A program made the translations under genes and the position numbers. From NCBI RefSeq assembly GCF_049800955.1, contig NZ_JBNAGA010000002.1, forward strand, positions 310,001 through 374,000: a stretch of DNA of 64,000 nt, written 5' to 3'. Under the pieces are notes generated by a model. It searched no databases. It had not been told where the DNA came from and was given only the letters and a program-made list of their open reading frames with translations. Below, one piece after another: positions 51,464 to 60,522 of the stretch (positions are counted from its first letter, which is position 1; each line of letters opens with the position of its first letter). Source of the DNA: JAKVBH01 sp049800955. GTDB lineage: Bacteria; Pseudomonadota; Alphaproteobacteria; Rhodobacterales; Rhodobacteraceae.

Positions 51464-52131
51464 ACGCGAAACTCCAGGGCCTGGCTGATGTAAAAGCCTT
51501 TGGACACTCGACCGAGATCTGCCAGCGTTCCGATATCCTCCAGCTCGCGGGACAGTGATTTTGGCGCGTGCGGTATCATCGTCGGAGAGCGATCTGCGCG
51601 GGGGAAGAGTTTGCCTGCGTTCCACATCATCATCAGAAGCGGCGTGCGCGGCGCAACGGTGAACACGATGTTCTCCTGCGTGCGTTCGCCCAGAACGGAC
51701 AGGGCATTTCGAATGTCGTGAGCATGGTAGTAGATCAGTGAGTCCATGGCGAGGACATGATCAAACCGCCCCAGATCTGCGCTGAGCATGTCGCCTGCAT
51801 GGAACGTCACACGTGCAGCAAGACCAGGCGTCAGGCGGCTGCGCGCGATCTCCACCAGCTGCGGGGAGATATCCACGGCAACAACCTCTGCGCCGCGCGC
51901 CGCCATGATTTCCGTCACCATCCCGGTGCCGCAGCCAGCATCCAGAATCCGGCGACCCGTCAGATCAGACGGGAGCCGCGCCAGCAAACGCTCACGCATC
52001 TGATCGCGGCCCTGCCTTACGGTTTCGCGGATCTTGGACACCGGTGCATCCGATGTCAGACGCTCCCATGTCTTGGTCGCTGTACGATCAAAGTAATCTT
52101 CTACGCGGCTGCGCGTTGCCTCATAGCGCAT
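51460..52131 (-). CDS. bchM: BchM, Mg-protoporphyrin IX O-methyltransferase
   Basis: Protein of 223 residues. The SAM-binding motif is RILDAGCGTGMVTEIMAARGAEVVAVDIS (about residues 61-89), and VEDYFDRTATKTWERLTSDAPVSKIRETVRQGRD is the typical BchM/ChlM N-terminus. It methylates the ring C propionate, giving the substrate of AcsF. ATG 52131 overlaps the bchL stop by one base, and its end overlaps lhaA. Confidence 0.95.
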   Translation of the reverse strand: MRYEATRSRVEDYFDRTATKTWERLTSDAPVSKIRETVRQGRDQMRERLLARLPSDLTGRRILDAGCGTGMVTEIMAARGAEVVAVDISPQLVEIARSRLTPGLAARVTFHAGDMLSADLGRFDHVLAMDSLIYYHAHDIRNALSVLGERTQENIVFTVAPRTPLLMMMWNAGKLFPRADRSPTMIPHAPKSLSRELEDIGTLADLGRVSKGFYISQALEFRV

Positions 52132-53096
52132 CAGTCAAATCCCAGAAGTTCAAAGATCGCACGGTCTTCCATGGGCTCCGGCGAAAGGGGATCCAGCCCA
52201 TTGTAGAGGCTTTCAGCCAGCCGCAGATATTCCGCGCGGCATTGCACGATGTCTTCTTCATCGGGCATCTCGAAGAGTGTTTTCTTCTTCAAGCGCGAAC
52301 GGCGGATCGCATCGACATCGGGCATATGGCCAATGCGCTTGAAGTTTACCTCGCGACAGAACCGATCGACTTCATCAGTCTCGCGAGACCGGTTGGCGAT
52401 ACAACCCGCAAGGCGCACTTTGTAATTGGCTGATTTCGCCTTCACCGCCGCGATAATCCGGTTCATCGCATAGATGCTGTCGAAGTCATTGGCCGTGACG
52501 ATCACGGCGCTGTCGGCATGTTGTAGCGGAGCGGCGAAACCGCCGCAGACAACATCGCCCAATACATCGAAAATCACGACGTCAGTGTCATCCAGCAGAT
52601 GGTGCTGTTTCAGCAATTTGACCGTCTGACCCACGACATAGCCGCCACACCCAGTCCCGGCGGGCGGGCCACCAGCTTCGATACACTGCACACCGTTGAA
52701 CCCTTCGGTCACAAAGTCTTCAGGCCGCAGTTCCTCCGCGTGGAAATCCACCTCTTTCAGGATGTCGATCACCGTGGGCTGAAGCTGACCGGTTAGCGTG
52801 AATGTACTGTCATGCTTGGGGTCACACCCGATCTGCAACACCCTTTTGCCAAGCTTCGAGAAGGCCGCCGAGAGGTTGGACGAGGTTGTCGATTTCCCGA
52901 TGCCCCCTTTGCCGTAGACCGAGAAGACCTTCGCGCCTTCGATCTTCATGGATGCATCCTGATGCACCTGAAGCGATCCCTCGCCGTCCTGCCCACGCTT
53001 GAGGCTGGGCACGGCAAGACCGCGCTCTTTCAGCCCGCGGGCCTCACGATCCGCCGCACGGGCAGCGGGCGGGTTCTTGATGTCCAATGGGCTCAT
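52131..53096 (-). CDS. bchL: BchL, iron protein of dark protochlorophyllide reductase
   Basis: Protein of 321 residues, homologous to NifH. Walker A is YGKGGIGKSTTSSNLSAAFSKLGKRVLQIGCDPKHDST (61-). The bridging 4Fe-4S cysteines are in AGGPPAGTGCGGYVVGQ and LGDVVCGGFAAPL. It delivers electrons with ATP to BchNB. The N-terminal extension of about 50 residues is usual in purple bacteria. ATG 53096 rather than in-frame codons upstream, which run through the intergenic repeat. Confidence 0.97.
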   Translation of the reverse strand: MSPLDIKNPPAARAADREARGLKERGLAVPSLKRGQDGEGSLQVHQDASMKIEGAKVFSVYGKGGIGKSTTSSNLSAAFSKLGKRVLQIGCDPKHDSTFTLTGQLQPTVIDILKEVDFHAEELRPEDFVTEGFNGVQCIEAGGPPAGTGCGGYVVGQTVKLLKQHHLLDDTDVVIFDVLGDVVCGGFAAPLQHADSAVIVTANDFDSIYAMNRIIAAVKAKSANYKVRLAGCIANRSRETDEVDRFCREVNFKRIGHMPDVDAIRRSRLKKKTLFEMPDEEDIVQCRAEYLRLAESLYNGLDPLSPEPMEDRAIFELLGFD

Positions 53097-53109
53097 GATG
53101 GTGCCCCTT

Positions 53110-53153
53110 CTTCTGGCTGAAAATACGCCGGGGGTGTGGGGGCTGGCCCCCAC
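53110..53153 (+). repeat. Photosynthesis-cluster hairpin repeat, copy 2 (divergent)
   Basis: CTTCTTCTGGCTGAAAATACG then CCGGGGG and the hairpin GTGGGGG-CTGG-CCCCCAC (53136-53153). The hairpin and CTGG loop match copy 1, but the leader is diverged. It lies in the bchH-bchL gap. Confidence 0.6.
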
Positions 53154-53184
53154 TGCGCCACCGGCAGATATGTGCGATTGGCTG

Positions 53185-56100
53185 TCATTCTGCGGCAATC
53201 CCTTCAAGACGATCCTCAAGCTGGTCCGCTGCCTCCTGCAGCGCGGCCAACGTCTCGGCATCGGGCTGCCAATAGGCGCGATCCGAGGCTTCGAGCAGGC
53301 GATTGGCCATACGGCTGGAGGCCGTTGGGTTCAGCTCCGCCAAACGCTCCCGCATCTCCGGATCAAGAACAAAGGTTTCCGAAATTCGCTGGTAAACCCA
53401 AGGATCAACCTGCCCCGTTGTGGCAGACCAACCCAGCGTATTGGTGACTTGCGCCTCGATCTGGCGGACACCCTCGGCGCCGTGCTTCAGCAACCCTTCA
53501 AACCATTTCGGGTTCAGGGAACGCGACCGCGTCTCGAGCGCGACCTGATCCTTGAGCGTCCGGATCTTGCCCGCGCCTCGTGTCTGATCAGAGATGTAGA
53601 CCGCCGCTTCCTGACCGCCCCGCGCCCGTTTCACAGCACGGGAAATCCCGCCGAGCGTGTCGAAGTAATGATCAACCGTGGTGACACCAAGCTCAACGCT
53701 TTCCAGGTTCTGGTAAGCAACATCGACGGTCTTGAGCTGTGACTGCAAGAGATCGGCATTGGCCGTTGCCTTGCCGCTCACGCCATAGGCAAAGCTCTTG
53801 CGAGCCTCGTAGGCATCTGCCAGCTCGTCCTCTTCCCCAAAGGCTGAGCTGTCGACCAATGCGTTGACATTGGACCCATAGGCCCCTTCTGCATTGGAAA
53901 AGACACGCAAGGCCGCTGTCTCAAGATCGCAACCATGCTCTTCGACATATGCCAGGGCATGGGCGCGGATGAAGTTCATCTCCATAGGCTCGTCCGCAAC
54001 AGCCGCTTTGTAGGAGGCTTCCGCCAGCATCCGCGTCTGGAGCGGGAGCAGATCGCGGAAAATGCCGGACAGTGTCATTACGACATCGATGCGCGGGCGT
54101 CCCAACTCTTCCAGCGGGATCAGATCCGCGCCCGACAGACGGCCAAAGCTGTCCATCCGCGGCCGCGCACCGATCAGGGCCAGCGCTTGCGCCAGAGGCG
54201 CGCCGTCGCTCTTGATATTGTCCGACCCCCAGAGCACCAGGGCGACCGTGCGCGGCAGCGTATCATGGGTCGCCAACAGAAGATCCGCCTGTTTCGCCCC
54301 ATCGCGGCAGGCATACTCCGTGGGCATCCGGAAGGGATCAAACGCGTGGATGTTGCGCCCCGTCGGCAGCACATCTGTCGACCGGATCAGATCACCGCCC
54401 GGCACAGGCGCAATATAGCGCCCTTCAAGCGCCCGCATCAGCGCTGGCAGCTCCGCATCCTGCTGCAGCAACGCGTCAATATGAGCCCGTGTATCGTCAT
54501 CCGCGCCTTCGATCAGGCGCAGATATTCGCCGCGCGCCGCATCACTGAAGGGCTGACCCACGACATGCAGACCCTCGGGGATAAGAGCATCTTCTGTCTC
54601 AAGCAGCTTGAGCCAAAGTTTGTCGGGATCGATATCTACCATGTCCACAGCACTGGCCTGCTCGGCAATCAATGCTTCCAGCTCACCGCGCTGCGCATCT
54701 CCGGCCTCCATCGCGCGCCAGCGCATCAGGCTATCTTTCAACTCCGTGAGGCCCTTGTAGAGGCCGGCCTGCGCGAGCGGAGGCGTAAGATGTGTGATCG
54801 TGACAGCGCCGGACCTGCGCTTGGCAAGCGACGCCTCGGATGGATTGTTGGACGCATACAGATAGACATTCGGCATCTCACCGATCAACCGATCGGGCCA
54901 ATCCCGCGCGCCCAGCCCGGCTTGTTTGCCCGGCATGAATTCCAGTGCGCCATGCATGCCAAAATGCAAGACTACATCGGCTTCAAAGCTGTTCTTGAGC
55001 CACAGGTAGAACTGCGCGAAAGCATGGGTCGGCGCGAAGCCTTTCTCAAAGAGCAATCGCATCGGATCGCCCTCATAGCCAAAGGTCGGCTGAACGCCCA
55101 CGAAGACATTGCCGAACTCACGGCCCAAAACAAAAACGCCGCGACCGTCCGACTGGATTTTGCCTGGCGCCGGGCCCCAAACGGCCTCGATCGCAGCCAG
55201 AGGCGGGGTATCGCGCACGATGTCATCGGCGCTGACATGGGCGGCAACATTTGCCTCCTGCCCATACTGCGCGGCATTACCCTTGAGCACAGCTTCACGC
55301 AGCTCTTCCAGACTTGCCGGAACATTGACCTGATAGCCGCGCGCTGCCATTGCATGCAACGTATTGTAAAGACTTTCAAAAACGCTGAGATAGGCCGCTG
55401 TACCAACAGCGCCCGCATTGGGCGGAAAGCCGAAGAGCACCACGGCAACCTTTTTGTCGGCATTGGCTTTCTGGCGCAAGGTCGCTGCCCGCAACGTCTT
55501 TTCTGCGAGACTGTCAATCCGCTCCAGACAGGGTGACATCTGCTTGGTCTCGGATTGGTTCGGGCAATTGTAATGACAGCCGTTGCAGCCTTCTTCGCCG
55601 TGCCGCCCGCCGAAAATCGTGGGGCAGGTCGCTCCATCCAGCTCCGGCAAAGCAATCAGCATCGTGGTCTCAATGGGGCCGAGGCCCTGATCCGATCCAG
55701 CCCATTGGCCAAGCGTCTGAAACTCGAGCGGGTGCGCCGCAATATAGGGCACATCCAGACCGGACAGGCTCTCAACTGCGGCTGCACTGTCGTTGTAGGC
55801 CGGTCCACCCACCAGGCTGAAGCCCGTGAGCGAGACCATGGCATCAATCTGGACACCAGCGTCCGTGTGAAAAAACGCGCGGATCGCGGGGCGCCCATCC
55901 AAACCACCAGCAAAGGCTGGCAAACACCGGATGCCCTTGGCTTCGAATGCCCGGATAACGGCGTCATAATGCGCGACGTCGTCAGACAGGACATAGGACC
56001 GCATCATCAGGAGCCCCACGGTGGCAACCGGACGATCCGGGCCGGGCACATCCGCAACATCCGTGGTTATGCGGCCGGGAAGATCAGGATGATACAGGCC

Positions 56101-56754
56101 AACATCGGGGTATTCGATGGGCGCGGCTGCTGCGCCGCCCAGCCATTCCGGACGGGTCTGCGCGTATTTGCCGAGCAAATACCGCACCATGGCTTCAATG
56201 TTGTCGTCAGAGCCACCGAGCCAATACTGCATGACCAGAAACCAAGAGCGCAGATCCTGCGCCTTGCCCGGGATCATCTTGAGCAGCTTGGGCAGCTTCT
56301 TGAGCTGCGCCATCCGCTTCTCGCCGGTCTCCACCGGGCTATCATCAGATTTTGGCTTGAGCTTCTTGAGAAGCTGCATCATCGGCGACGCGGGCTTGCT
56401 CATATCAAGCTTGCCGAGCTTTGTGAGCTTGATGATTTCTGCATCCGCAATGACACCGATCATGCCATCCACGCGATCCCGCACTGCGCGCAGATCATCC
56501 ATGATGGGCGCAATGTGTTCTTCCAGAAACAGCAGATTGGCGACGATCATATCCGCTTGCGCGATCGCATCCTTGGCCGCACCCAACTCTTCGGGCGTCT
56601 CCGCCCAGGTGGCCGCCGCATGCACCGAGATATTGAGACCAGGGTAGTCCTGCACAAGCTTCACACCGGCCCGCGCAACAGGGCCAGCGGCGTGATGATC
56701 AAGCGTGATCACCACGATGTTGTACGGTTTCACCTGATCAAAATTATCGCGCAT
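53185..56754 (-). CDS. bchH: BchH, large subunit of magnesium chelatase
   Basis: Protein of 1189 residues, the usual BchH length. It opens MRDNFDQVKPYNIVVITLDHHAAGPVARAG and has the CobN/BchH blocks EEGCNGCHYNCPN, YLWLKNSFEADVVLHFGMHGALEFMPGKQAGLG and VLWGSDNIKSDGAPLAQALALIGARPR. It binds protoporphyrin IX and inserts Mg2+ with BchI and BchD, both outside the window. ATG 56754 has AAAGG upstream and overlaps bchB by 11 nt; an earlier Met at 56772 lacks a ribosome site. Confidence 0.97.
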   Translation of the reverse strand: MRDNFDQVKPYNIVVITLDHHAAGPVARAGVKLVQDYPGLNISVHAAATWAETPEELGAAKDAIAQADMIVANLLFLEEHIAPIMDDLRAVRDRVDGMIGVIADAEIIKLTKLGKLDMSKPASPMMQLLKKLKPKSDDSPVETGEKRMAQLKKLPKLLKMIPGKAQDLRSWFLVMQYWLGGSDDNIEAMVRYLLGKYAQTRPEWLGGAAAAPIEYPDVGLYHPDLPGRITTDVADVPGPDRPVATVGLLMMRSYVLSDDVAHYDAVIRAFEAKGIRCLPAFAGGLDGRPAIRAFFHTDAGVQIDAMVSLTGFSLVGGPAYNDSAAAVESLSGLDVPYIAAHPLEFQTLGQWAGSDQGLGPIETTMLIALPELDGATCPTIFGGRHGEEGCNGCHYNCPNQSETKQMSPCLERIDSLAEKTLRAATLRQKANADKKVAVVLFGFPPNAGAVGTAAYLSVFESLYNTLHAMAARGYQVNVPASLEELREAVLKGNAAQYGQEANVAAHVSADDIVRDTPPLAAIEAVWGPAPGKIQSDGRGVFVLGREFGNVFVGVQPTFGYEGDPMRLLFEKGFAPTHAFAQFYLWLKNSFEADVVLHFGMHGALEFMPGKQAGLGARDWPDRLIGEMPNVYLYASNNPSEASLAKRRSGAVTITHLTPPLAQAGLYKGLTELKDSLMRWRAMEAGDAQRGELEALIAEQASAVDMVDIDPDKLWLKLLETEDALIPEGLHVVGQPFSDAARGEYLRLIEGADDDTRAHIDALLQQDAELPALMRALEGRYIAPVPGGDLIRSTDVLPTGRNIHAFDPFRMPTEYACRDGAKQADLLLATHDTLPRTVALVLWGSDNIKSDGAPLAQALALIGARPRMDSFGRLSGADLIPLEELGRPRIDVVMTLSGIFRDLLPLQTRMLAEASYKAAVADEPMEMNFIRAHALAYVEEHGCDLETAALRVFSNAEGAYGSNVNALVDSSAFGEEDELADAYEARKSFAYGVSGKATANADLLQSQLKTVDVAYQNLESVELGVTTVDHYFDTLGGISRAVKRARGGQEAAVYISDQTRGAGKIRTLKDQVALETRSRSLNPKWFEGLLKHGAEGVRQIEAQVTNTLGWSATTGQVDPWVYQRISETFVLDPEMRERLAELNPTASSRMANRLLEASDRAYWQPDAETLAALQEAADQLEDRLEGIAAE

Positions 56755-58360
56755 AATGGGCCTTTGCCTCATAGAGCGTATCGACGCTGATCTCGCTCAC
56801 ACCTTTTTCCGAAGCGAACTTTTCGGTGTTGCGCTTGGCCTTGCCGCGCACGAAGAATGGGATTTTCTTGAGCTCTTTTTCCGCCGCAGGAAGCCAGACG
56901 ATCTCGAAGGAAGAGACTGTCTCCTCCTTCATCTTGCCAGACAAACTCCGGGGGGGGTCGCCCTCGGCGACGGGGGTCGCCATTGGAGCGCCATTGGTTC
57001 GAGAGACAATGGCGACGCCCCCCTCTTCGGCCTGAAGATCGCGCAGCGTTATCTTACCGCCGTGATGGCTGGCCCCATTGTCATCGTTGAACTCGAAATC
57101 CTCGCGGAACATCGTGAGCAGGTGCTCTTCGAGGCCCATCACAAGCGGATGCACCCAGGTGTCAAAGATCACGTTTGCGCCCTCAACGCCCATCTGGGGC
57201 GAGTAGCGGGCCGGGAAATCCTGCACGTGGACGGGCGCAGAAATGACGGCGCAGGGGATGCCCAGACGCTTTCCGATGTGGCGCTCCATCTGGGTGCCAA
57301 GGATCATCTCGGGCGCAAGCGCCTCGATGGTCTGCTCAACTTCCAGATAATCATCCGTGATCAGCGCCTCGACGCCAAATTCCTTGGCTGTTGTGCGGAT
57401 CAGGCGGGCCTGCTCGCGGTTGTAGCACCCCATGCCGACGACCTCGAACCCCATCTCGTCGCGCGCGATGCGCGCGCAGGCCGCGACATGTGTGCCGTCG
57501 CCAAACAGGAAGACACGCTTGCCGGTCAGATATGTGCTGTCCACTGAAGAGGACCACCACGGCAGGCGCAGGCGGCTCTCGTCAAGATGCGCGGAAATAC
57601 CCGTGATCTCAGCCACTTCCTTGACGAATTCGCGGGTCGCATTGACGCCAATAGGGATTGTCTTGGTGAAGGGGATCTTCAATTCCCGCTCCATCCAGCG
57701 ACAGGCGCTTTCGCCGGTTTCCGGGTACATCAGGATGTTGATATGTGCCTGCCCGAGGCGCGTGATGTCCTGGGGCGTCGCGGGCATCGGCGCCACAACG
57801 TTCACTTCAATGCCCATATCGGCCAGCAGGCCCGTGAGCTCTTCGGTGTCGTCGCGGTGACGGAAGCCCAGCGCGGTCGGCCCAATCAGATTCGCGGTCA
57901 CGCGTTCGGTCTTGTCCATCGGACGGGCCAGGGCGCGCACGATCTGGAAGAAGGTTTCATCGGCGCCAAAGTTCTCTTTGCGCTGGTACGATGGCAGTTC
58001 CAGCGGGATCACCGGCACGCCGAGATCCATGGTCTCCGACATGCCTCCGGGATCGTCCTGGATGAGCTCGGCTGTGCAGGACGCGCCGACGATAATCGCC
58101 TGCGGCTTGAACCGGTCAACAGCATCCTGACAGGCGCTCTTGAACAGATGCGCGGTGTCTTCACCGAGGTCGCGTGCCTGAAAGGTTGTGTAGGTCACCG
58201 GCGGGCGGTGGTTGCGGCGCTCGATCATGGTGAACAGCAGATCGGCATAGGTATCGCCCTGGGGGGCGTGCAGCACGTAGTGCAGGCCCTTCATACCAGT
58301 GGCAACGCGCATGGCGCCTACGTGAGGAGGGCCTTCATATGTCCAAACCGTCAGTTTCAT
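56744..58360 (-). CDS. bchB: BchB, dark protochlorophyllide reductase subunit B
   Basis: Protein of 538 residues. Asp36 (HAPQGDTYAD) is the unusual aspartate ligand of the NB [4Fe-4S] cluster. GASCTAELIQDDPGG, LGVPVIPLELPSYQRKENFGADETF and the C-terminal proto-chlorophyllide reductase domain are all present. The catalytic dimer with BchN reduces ring D without light. Residues about 467-477 (GDPPRSLSGKM) are encoded by a copy of the intergenic repeat, in the linker before the C-terminal domain, making this protein slightly longer than usual. Confidence 0.97.
   Translation of the reverse strand: MKLTVWTYEGPPHVGAMRVATGMKGLHYVLHAPQGDTYADLLFTMIERRNHRPPVTYTTFQARDLGEDTAHLFKSACQDAVDRFKPQAIIVGASCTAELIQDDPGGMSETMDLGVPVIPLELPSYQRKENFGADETFFQIVRALARPMDKTERVTANLIGPTALGFRHRDDTEELTGLLADMGIEVNVVAPMPATPQDITRLGQAHINILMYPETGESACRWMERELKIPFTKTIPIGVNATREFVKEVAEITGISAHLDESRLRLPWWSSSVDSTYLTGKRVFLFGDGTHVAACARIARDEMGFEVVGMGCYNREQARLIRTTAKEFGVEALITDDYLEVEQTIEALAPEMILGTQMERHIGKRLGIPCAVISAPVHVQDFPARYSPQMGVEGANVIFDTWVHPLVMGLEEHLLTMFREDFEFNDDNGASHHGGKITLRDLQAEEGGVAIVSRTNGAPMATPVAEGDPPRSLSGKMKEETVSSFEIVWLPAAEKELKKIPFFVRGKAKRNTEKFASEKGVSEISVDTLYEAKAHYAR
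56928..56957 (+). repeat. Photosynthesis-cluster repeat, copy 3, inside bchB
   Basis: TTCATCTTGCC (56928-56938), then AGACAAACTCCGGGGGGGG (to 56957). It matches copies 1 and 4 base for base in TTCATCTTGCC and AAACTCCGGGG, but lies in the bchB coding sequence in antisense orientation. The CTGG-loop hairpin is missing here. Confidence 0.7.
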
Positions 58361-58369
58361 GTCAGCCCC

Positions 58370-58413
58370 CTGGGGCTCTGCCCCAGACCCCGGAGTTTAC
58401 TTGGCAAGATGAA
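58370..58413 (-). repeat. Photosynthesis-cluster hairpin repeat, copy 4
   Basis: On the minus strand TTCATCTTGCC (58413-58403), AAG, TAAACTCCGGGG (58399-58388), then the hairpin CTGGGGC-AGA-GCCCCAG (58386-58370). It fills most of the 61-nt bchN-bchB gap, in the opposite orientation to copies 1-3. Confidence 0.75.
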
Positions 58414-58421
58414 AAAGCACA

Positions 58422-59699
58422 TCATTGAGCGGCCTCCATCTTCAGAAGATTGCGGCGCCTGACGGGGCGGGAGAAGAGACCCGCCAAGTCGCCTGCCTGT
58501 TCGTAAAAATGCACAGGCGTGAAAACGAGTTCGATGGCCCATTTCGTAGTCAGCCCTTCGGCTTCCAGCGGATTGGCCAGACCGAGGCCACAAACCGTGA
58601 GGTCCGGGCGCGCGGCAAGGGCACGATCAAGCTGCAGGTCCACGTCCTGGCCCTCGGAAATCGTTGGGCCTTCGGACAGCAAGTCCAGATCCGGGCCTAC
58701 GAGGCCTTTATGGATAAAGGGCGCGCCCACTTCGATAGCCTGCATGCCGCATTCACGGGTCAGGAAGCGCGCAAGCGGGATTTCCAACTGGCTGTCCGGG
58801 AAGAAGAAAACCGACTTTCCGTTCAAGGCTTCGGCCGCGTTTGCAATTGCCTTGCGCGCACGGGCGCGCGGGGCTGCGGTCACCTTGTCGAAGGTCTTTT
58901 GATCAACGCCGAACTCCTGCGCGATCGCTGCGAGCCAAGCGGTGGTCCCCTCTTCGCCAAAGGGGAACGGAGCCGCAAGATGGCGCGCGCCGCGCCGCAC
59001 GAGCGCGTCGGCGGTGTCCCCCAGAAACGGCTGCGTTAGTGCAAAGACGCTATTGGGGCCAACGGCGAGATCGTTTTCCGCTCTGGGGGCAGGCAGGACC
59101 CGGAAGTTCTCGATGCCCATGGCGGACAACAGGCTCACCATTTGATCTTCGACAACATCGGGCAACGCGCCCACGAGCAGCAACTCGCGTGCGTCGGTCT
59201 CGGGCAAAACAGGCACCATGGCCGCAAGGCAGGCATCTTCACCTTGCGTGAAGGTCGTCTCGATGCCCGAACCGGAATAGGCCAGCACGCGCACATGCGG
59301 CGCATGCTCTGCGCTCAAACGCTCGGCTGCCTTGTTGAGATCAAGCTTGATCACCTCCGACGGGCAAGACCCCACGAGAAACAATTGTTTGATATCAGGG
59401 CGGCGCGACAGGAGGCGGCCCACTTCGCGATCAATTTCATCTTGCGCATCCGCCAGACCGGCAAGGTCGGTCTCTTCGAGGATGGCTGTGCCGAAACGGG
59501 GCTCGGCAAAGATCATGACGCCTGCAGCAGATTGCAGCAGATGCGCACAGGTACGCGAGCCGACAACAAGGAAAAAAGCATCCTGCATTTTTCGGTGCAG
59601 CCAGATGATTCCCGTCAGGCCGCAGAATACTTCGCGCTGACCGCGTTCTTTGAGGATGGGCGTGTGACCGCACCCCCGGCTCGGCGTCAGATCGTTCAT
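58422..59699 (-). CDS. bchN: BchN, dark protochlorophyllide reductase subunit N
   Basis: Protein of 425 residues. The three Cys ligands of the NB cluster are Cys26 (REVFCGLTG), Cys51 (GSRTCAHLL) and Cys112 (LVGSCPSEV), in the same positions as in Rhodobacter. With BchB it forms the nitrogenase-like catalytic heterotetramer. ATG 59699 overlaps bchF by 4 nt; the frame is open further upstream, but that part is inside bchF. Confidence 0.97.
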   Translation of the reverse strand: MNDLTPSRGCGHTPILKERGQREVFCGLTGIIWLHRKMQDAFFLVVGSRTCAHLLQSAAGVMIFAEPRFGTAILEETDLAGLADAQDEIDREVGRLLSRRPDIKQLFLVGSCPSEVIKLDLNKAAERLSAEHAPHVRVLAYSGSGIETTFTQGEDACLAAMVPVLPETDARELLLVGALPDVVEDQMVSLLSAMGIENFRVLPAPRAENDLAVGPNSVFALTQPFLGDTADALVRRGARHLAAPFPFGEEGTTAWLAAIAQEFGVDQKTFDKVTAAPRARARKAIANAAEALNGKSVFFFPDSQLEIPLARFLTRECGMQAIEVGAPFIHKGLVGPDLDLLSEGPTISEGQDVDLQLDRALAARPDLTVCGLGLANPLEAEGLTTKWAIELVFTPVHFYEQAGDLAGLFSRPVRRRNLLKMEAAQ

Positions 59700-60208
59700 A
59701 CGACTATCTCCTGCTCGGATTGTTCGGTGCGTTCGCCTTCGAGGCGCGCCATGCGCAATTTCCACAGGAACTGAGCAGCGTTGAGGACGTAGGTCGCGTA
59801 TGCCGCCAGCGCGAGCCACATGAGCTCTACAGGGGACAGTGCGCCTGAAAAGAGCGCCCAGAGATAAGCGGTGTGCAAAGCGATGACACCAAAGCTCACA
59901 ACGTCTTCCCAAAAGAACGCATGGGCGAAGAGGTATTGGCCGAAGACAACCTTCTCCCAAATCGCGCCAGTGATCATGATGGCGTAGAGAAACCCGGTTT
60001 TGATCACGATGGACCAGGTGGCGGCTTCATAGCCCACACCCCAGAGAAGATACCGGCACACCAGAACCAGCGAGACCGCAAACACCACAAACTGCGCCGG
60101 TGCCAGAAGGCCCTGAATCAACGTCCAGACCGTTGCATCGCGCCTGGCGCGCTGCTCCGGTGTGTATAAGGCGCGTGATGCGCTTTGGTGGCTTGGGCGA
60201 TATGCCAT
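59696..60208 (-). CDS. bchF: BchF, 3-vinyl bacteriochlorophyllide hydratase
   Basis: Membrane protein of 170 residues with four hydrophobic segments. LYTPEQRARRDATVWTLIQGLLAPAQFVVFAVSL and the TGFLYAIMITGAIWEKVVFGQYLFAHAFFWEDVVSF block are characteristic. It hydrates the 3-vinyl group on the way to the 3-acetyl group of bacteriochlorophyll a. It is the first gene of the bchFNBHLM-lhaA-puh superoperon. Its upstream region has a TGT-N12-ACA site, so it is probably repressed by PpsR under oxygen. Confidence 0.95.
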   Translation of the reverse strand: MAYRPSHQSASRALYTPEQRARRDATVWTLIQGLLAPAQFVVFAVSLVLVCRYLLWGVGYEAATWSIVIKTGFLYAIMITGAIWEKVVFGQYLFAHAFFWEDVVSFGVIALHTAYLWALFSGALSPVELMWLALAAYATYVLNAAQFLWKLRMARLEGERTEQSEQEIVV

Positions 60209-60261
60209 CGTCTTGCGACTCCCCTCGCGTAGTGCCCCAAGGGTAGGCTCTCTCCCAGATG

Positions 60262-60279
60262 TGTCAACTAAATCTTACA
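60262..60279. promoter_or_regulatory. PpsR/CrtJ site upstream of bchF
   Basis: TGT, twelve bases, ACA: an exact match to the PpsR consensus, 54 nt upstream of the bchF start. An adjacent TTACATGTAA palindrome overlaps its right half. Confidence 0.75.
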
Positions 60280-60417
60280 TGTAACGCGTGCATTCGTTCC
60301 ATTGCAGTGAAAATAGCACTGATTCGCGCTGACTTTGAGAAAACCCAATAATTATTGAGCTTATATTGCAGTGTATAAGGTCAGATTCGAGACCTTTACC
60401 CGAGGTTTGGAGAAATA

Positions 60418-60435
60418 TGTCTATTTTCTTTGACA
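60418..60435. promoter_or_regulatory. PpsR/CrtJ site upstream of aerR
   Basis: A second exact TGT-N12-ACA match, 88 nt upstream of the aerR start, in AT-rich DNA. Confidence 0.65.
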
Positions 60436-60522
60436 TTCCTGCTGAATGCTTCATCCTACGAGTGCGGGTGAATAAGAGCCCGCAGCGAGAACGCGGGCCC
60501 AGGACAGCGAGGGTGCACGCAG

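Larger units (their letters stand above)
60209..60522. promoter_or_regulatory. Divergent bchF-aerR promoter region
   Basis: This 314-nt AT-rich gap has no gene. It holds two TGT-N12-ACA sites (60262-60279 and 60418-60435), about 156 nt apart, one near each start. PpsR/CrtJ binds such sites cooperatively as tetramers, so a looped repression complex serving both bchF and aerR is plausible. Confidence 0.75.

Noticed and set aside
53935..55536. 533-codon plus-strand frame opposite bchH
   Set aside because: Antisense shadow of a well-supported gene; no motif or ribosome site.
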